Below the pieces are notes generated by a model. It saw nothing but the letters and a program-made list of their open reading frames with translations. It searched no databases and was not told where the DNA came from. This document shows positions 62,459-64,000 of a stretch of 64,000 bases of DNA, piece after piece. Location of the stretch: contig NZ_CP077604.1 of the NCBI RefSeq assembly GCF_019048865.1, positions 1,984,001 through 2,048,000 on the forward strand, read 5' to 3'. Origin of the DNA: Aquihabitans sp. G128. GTDB taxonomy: Bacteria; Actinomycetota; Acidimicrobiia; Acidimicrobiales; Iamiaceae. The first letter of the stretch is position 1. The number at the start of each line of letters is the position of its first letter. The position numbers were made by a program, and so were the translations under genes.

Positions 62459-63142
62459 CTACGTCGGGGGCTTCTGACCCGTGACCGACCAGAAGATGAT
62501 GCGGGCCATGGTGACCTTGAGCTCGTCGGTCCGCACGCCCCAGAACTCGAAGCCCAGCCGGTGGGCCGAGACGTGGGCGAGCATGGCCACCAGCACGCCG
62601 GCCACCGCGTTGGGGTCGAGGCCCGGTTGGCCCCTGCCCTGCTTCTGCTGGTCCTTGGCAGCGGCGGCGAGCGCGTTGTTCAGGTCGTTGAGGAGCCGGG
62701 TGCGCACGTTGGCGAAGCGGTGGTCGCCCTCCTCGGTGGCCAGGTCGACCACGCGGAGCACGGGCCGGTGCTCCTCCCAGAACGTGAGCATGGACTCGGC
62801 CAGGGCTTCGGCGCCAGCGTAGCCCTGCTTGCCCTTCCAGGAGGTGGTGCCGGCGAGGGCCGAGAACCGCTCGACGCCGACCGTGACCATCTCGTCGGCC
62901 AGCACCAGGATCGCCGACTCGACGTCCGGGAAGTACTGGTAGAAGGTGGCCGGCGAGGTGCCCGCCTCCCGGGCGATGTCGACGACCTTGAGGTCGCGGT
63001 AGGACCGGGTCCGCAGCATCTCCGACGCGCAGTCGAGCAGCTTCTGGCGGGTGGCCCGACCTCGGCGGCCGGGGACCCGGCCGTCGGCGGCGCGGGGGGC
63101 TTCGGTGTCGGTGCCCGCGTCGGCGGCGTCGTCAGATCTCAC
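62459..63142 (-). CDS. TetR family regulator, candidate controller of the steroid regulon
   Basis: This 227-residue TetR protein has its helix-turn-helix at about residues 43-73 (SYRDLKVVDIAREAGTSPATFYQYFPD) and a ligand domain containing MLTFWEEHRPVLRVVDLATEEGD. Its GTG lies inside an 8-3-8 palindrome that matches the sites at the steroid genes, so it is probably autoregulated and reads that motif. It does not resemble KstR or KstR2 outside the helix-turn-helix. Its downstream neighbour is a metallopeptidase; upstream lie DoxX and an acyl-CoA ligase. Confidence 0.85.
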   Translation of the reverse strand: MRSDDAADAGTDTEAPRAADGRVPGRRGRATRQKLLDCASEMLRTRSYRDLKVVDIAREAGTSPATFYQYFPDVESAILVLADEMVTVGVERFSALAGTTSWKGKQGYAGAEALAESMLTFWEEHRPVLRVVDLATEEGDHRFANVRTRLLNDLNNALAAAAKDQQKQGRGQPGLDPNAVAGVLVAMLAHVSAHRLGFEFWGVRTDELKVTMARIIFWSVTGQKPPT

Positions 63143-63154
63143 GACCCGTCAGGT
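63136..63154. promoter_or_regulatory. TetR-type operator site 9 (own gene)
   Basis: ATCTCACG-ACC-CGTCAGGT fits the 8-3-8 family with one core mismatch. It overlaps the TetR gene's GTG. Confidence 0.72.
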
Positions 63155-63170
63155 TAGGCGCCGGGGCTGG

Positions 63171-63722
63171 TCAGCCTTCGCTCTTCGCCGGCGGGCGGTA
63201 GCAGGCGAGGAGGAGGCCGACGCCGGCCACGACGCCCAGCCCGGCGGCGATGGCCAGGGCGACCTTGGGGCGGAAGGCGAAGTCGAGGCCGAGGGCGTCG
63301 TCCAGCGAGAACCGGCCGGGGCCCATGGTGGCCACTGCCACGCCGATGGTGGCGAGCACCAGGTTGTACTCCCAGCCGCTCTTCACGATGAAGAAGCCGT
63401 TCGGCCGGTGCACCGTCCAGGCGGCGACGATCATCAGGCTGACGAAGGCCGCTCCGGCGAACGGGGTCAGCAGGCCCGCCGCCAGCAGCAGCCCGCTGCC
63501 CAGCTCGGTGGTGGCCGCCAGGATGGCGTGGACCTTGCCGTTGGGCTTCATGCCCATGGAGTCGAACCACCCGGCGGTGCCGGGGATGCGTCCGCCACCG
63601 AAGAACTTGTTGTAGCCGTGGGCGGCCATCGACAGGCCGACCACCACGCGCAGCAGGAGGACCGCGGCGTTGAAGCCGTCCTGGGAGTCGAGGGCCGTGG
63701 TGGCGGCGAGGACGTGGTTCAC
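63171..63722 (-). CDS. DoxX family membrane protein
   Basis: A 183-residue protein with four membrane helices. Signature features are LLRVVVGLSMAAHGYNKFFGGGRIPGTAGWFDSMG near 22 and ELGSGLLLAAGLLTPFAGA near 73. DoxX proteins form redox-associated membrane complexes in mycobacteria. GTG overlaps the acyl-CoA ligase stop (GTGA), so it is translated with that gene. The C-terminal helix ends in a short basic tail. Confidence 0.88.
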   Translation of the reverse strand: MNHVLAATTALDSQDGFNAAVLLLRVVVGLSMAAHGYNKFFGGGRIPGTAGWFDSMGMKPNGKVHAILAATTELGSGLLLAAGLLTPFAGAAFVSLMIVAAWTVHRPNGFFIVKSGWEYNLVLATIGVAVATMGPGRFSLDDALGLDFAFRPKVALAIAAGLGVVAGVGLLLACYRPPAKSEG

Positions 63723-64000
63723 GGGGTGCTCTCCTGGATGCGGTTGCGGAGCTCGAACTTCATGACCTTGCCGCCGGCGTTGAACGGCAGGGCGTCGATG
63801 ACGTGCACCGTACGTGGTGCCTTGAAGTTGGCCATGTGCTCGCGGGCCCAGGCCACGATCTCGGCCGGGTCCGGGGTGGTGCCGGTGGTGGCCACCACGA
63901 AGGCGGCGCCGACCTCGCCCATCCGCTCGTCGGGCACCCCGATCACCGCGACCTGGGCGATGTGGGGGTGGTCGAGCAGGAGGTTCTCGATCTCGGCGGG
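63719..64000 (-). CDS. Acyl-CoA ligase, C-terminal part (FadD3-like?), truncated by window end
   Basis: Only the last 93 residues are in the window. PAEIENLLLDHPHIAQVAVIG and VPDERMGEVGAAFVV are the hinge and C-terminal-domain signature of AMP-forming acyl-CoA ligases. NAGGKVMKFELRNRI carries the catalytic lysine of the adenylation step. FadD3 activates the steroid fragment HIP and lies next to fadE30 in mycobacteria; here identity is suggested only by the regulon. The start and promoter are beyond the window. Confidence 0.85.
   Translation of the reverse strand, partial: PAEIENLLLDHPHIAQVAVIGVPDERMGEVGAAFVVATTGTTPDPAEIVAWAREHMANFKAPRTVHVIDALPFNAGGKVMKFELRNRIQESTP

Noticed and set aside
62459..63142. 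Calling the TetR gene kstR2
   Set aside because: Outside the helix-turn-helix it does not resemble KstR2 and its apparent operator differs from the KstR2 motif, although it probably fills the same role.

Overview
The window comes from a very GC-rich actinobacterium. Supporting this are leaderless or GTG-started genes, an F420-type LLM oxidoreductase, mycobacterial-type steroid genes, a 13E12-type HNH gene behind a CGAAC-N4-GTTCG SOS box, and GlnR-like GAAAC repeats. The overall look suggests Acidimicrobiia rather than Mycobacteriales, but that is inference. No rRNA, tRNA, integrase, transposase or CRISPR array was seen.

Layout. 0-5.4 kb: an overlapping lipid operon (FAD oxidoreductase, DUF1365, two CFA-type methyltransferases) resembling the Rv0449c-Rv0448c-ufaA1 set for methyl-branched fatty acids. 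6-7.1 kb: two small membrane proteins. 7.4-15.8 kb: steroid C/D-ring (HIP) catabolism on the minus strand: fadA6, a fadE32-like gene, fadE31, ipdC, ipdB, ipdA and echA20. 16.3-22.6 kb: a DinG-type helicase, then a nitrogen block (amt-glnK; a P-II gene with a GlnR-like winged-helix gene). 22.8-24.5 kb: a DUF35 + Ltp-type thiolase pair. 24.5-29.5 kb: a 38-residue C2H2 finger and two large membrane proteins. 29.5-32 kb: MaoC, an Rv3559c-like SDR and fadE30. 32-38.6 kb: a NAGS-like gene, secreted copper/beta-helix and DUF1996 lipoproteins, a glycosyltransferase and an SDR. 38.7-45.7 kb: an ABC exporter, a DCC protein, and a PAS-GAF-PP2C / ATPase / GGDEF signalling set. 45.7-48.4 kb: alcohol and aldehyde dehydrogenases. 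48.6-51.8 kb: ArsR-SRPBCC and the SOS-box HNH gene. 52-64 kb: a second catabolic block (amidohydrolase, amidase, enoyl-CoA hydratase, SDRs, EthD, LLM oxidoreductase, TetR, DoxX and the end of an acyl-CoA ligase).

Three regulatory circuits are readable from the DNA. (1) A 19-bp 8-3-8 palindrome (consensus WTCTGACG-N3-CGTCAGAW) lies at or within 35 bp of nine start codons, nearly all steroid genes, and also over the start of the TetR gene at 62459-63142, which is its natural candidate reader. (2) Three KstR-like boxes (core AAC-N2-GTT) lie upstream of an aldehyde dehydrogenase, an EthD-like protein and the LLM oxidoreductase. (3) GAAAC-N6-GAAAC repeats precede both amt-glnK and the winged-helix/P-II operon.

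The least explained feature is a set of intergenic tandem palindrome arrays (A-G). Each locus has its own stem sequence, but four of them share a unit of 48-50 bp with a 23-bp spacer, and the same 23-bp spacer recurs in array A. Two inverted copies of a separate ~170-bp hairpin element (H1, H2) are also present. About ten genes carry single-base frameshifts, four of them with a shift at runs of seven or eight identical bases, so draft-quality sequence is a real possibility and those genes should not be read as dead without checking.
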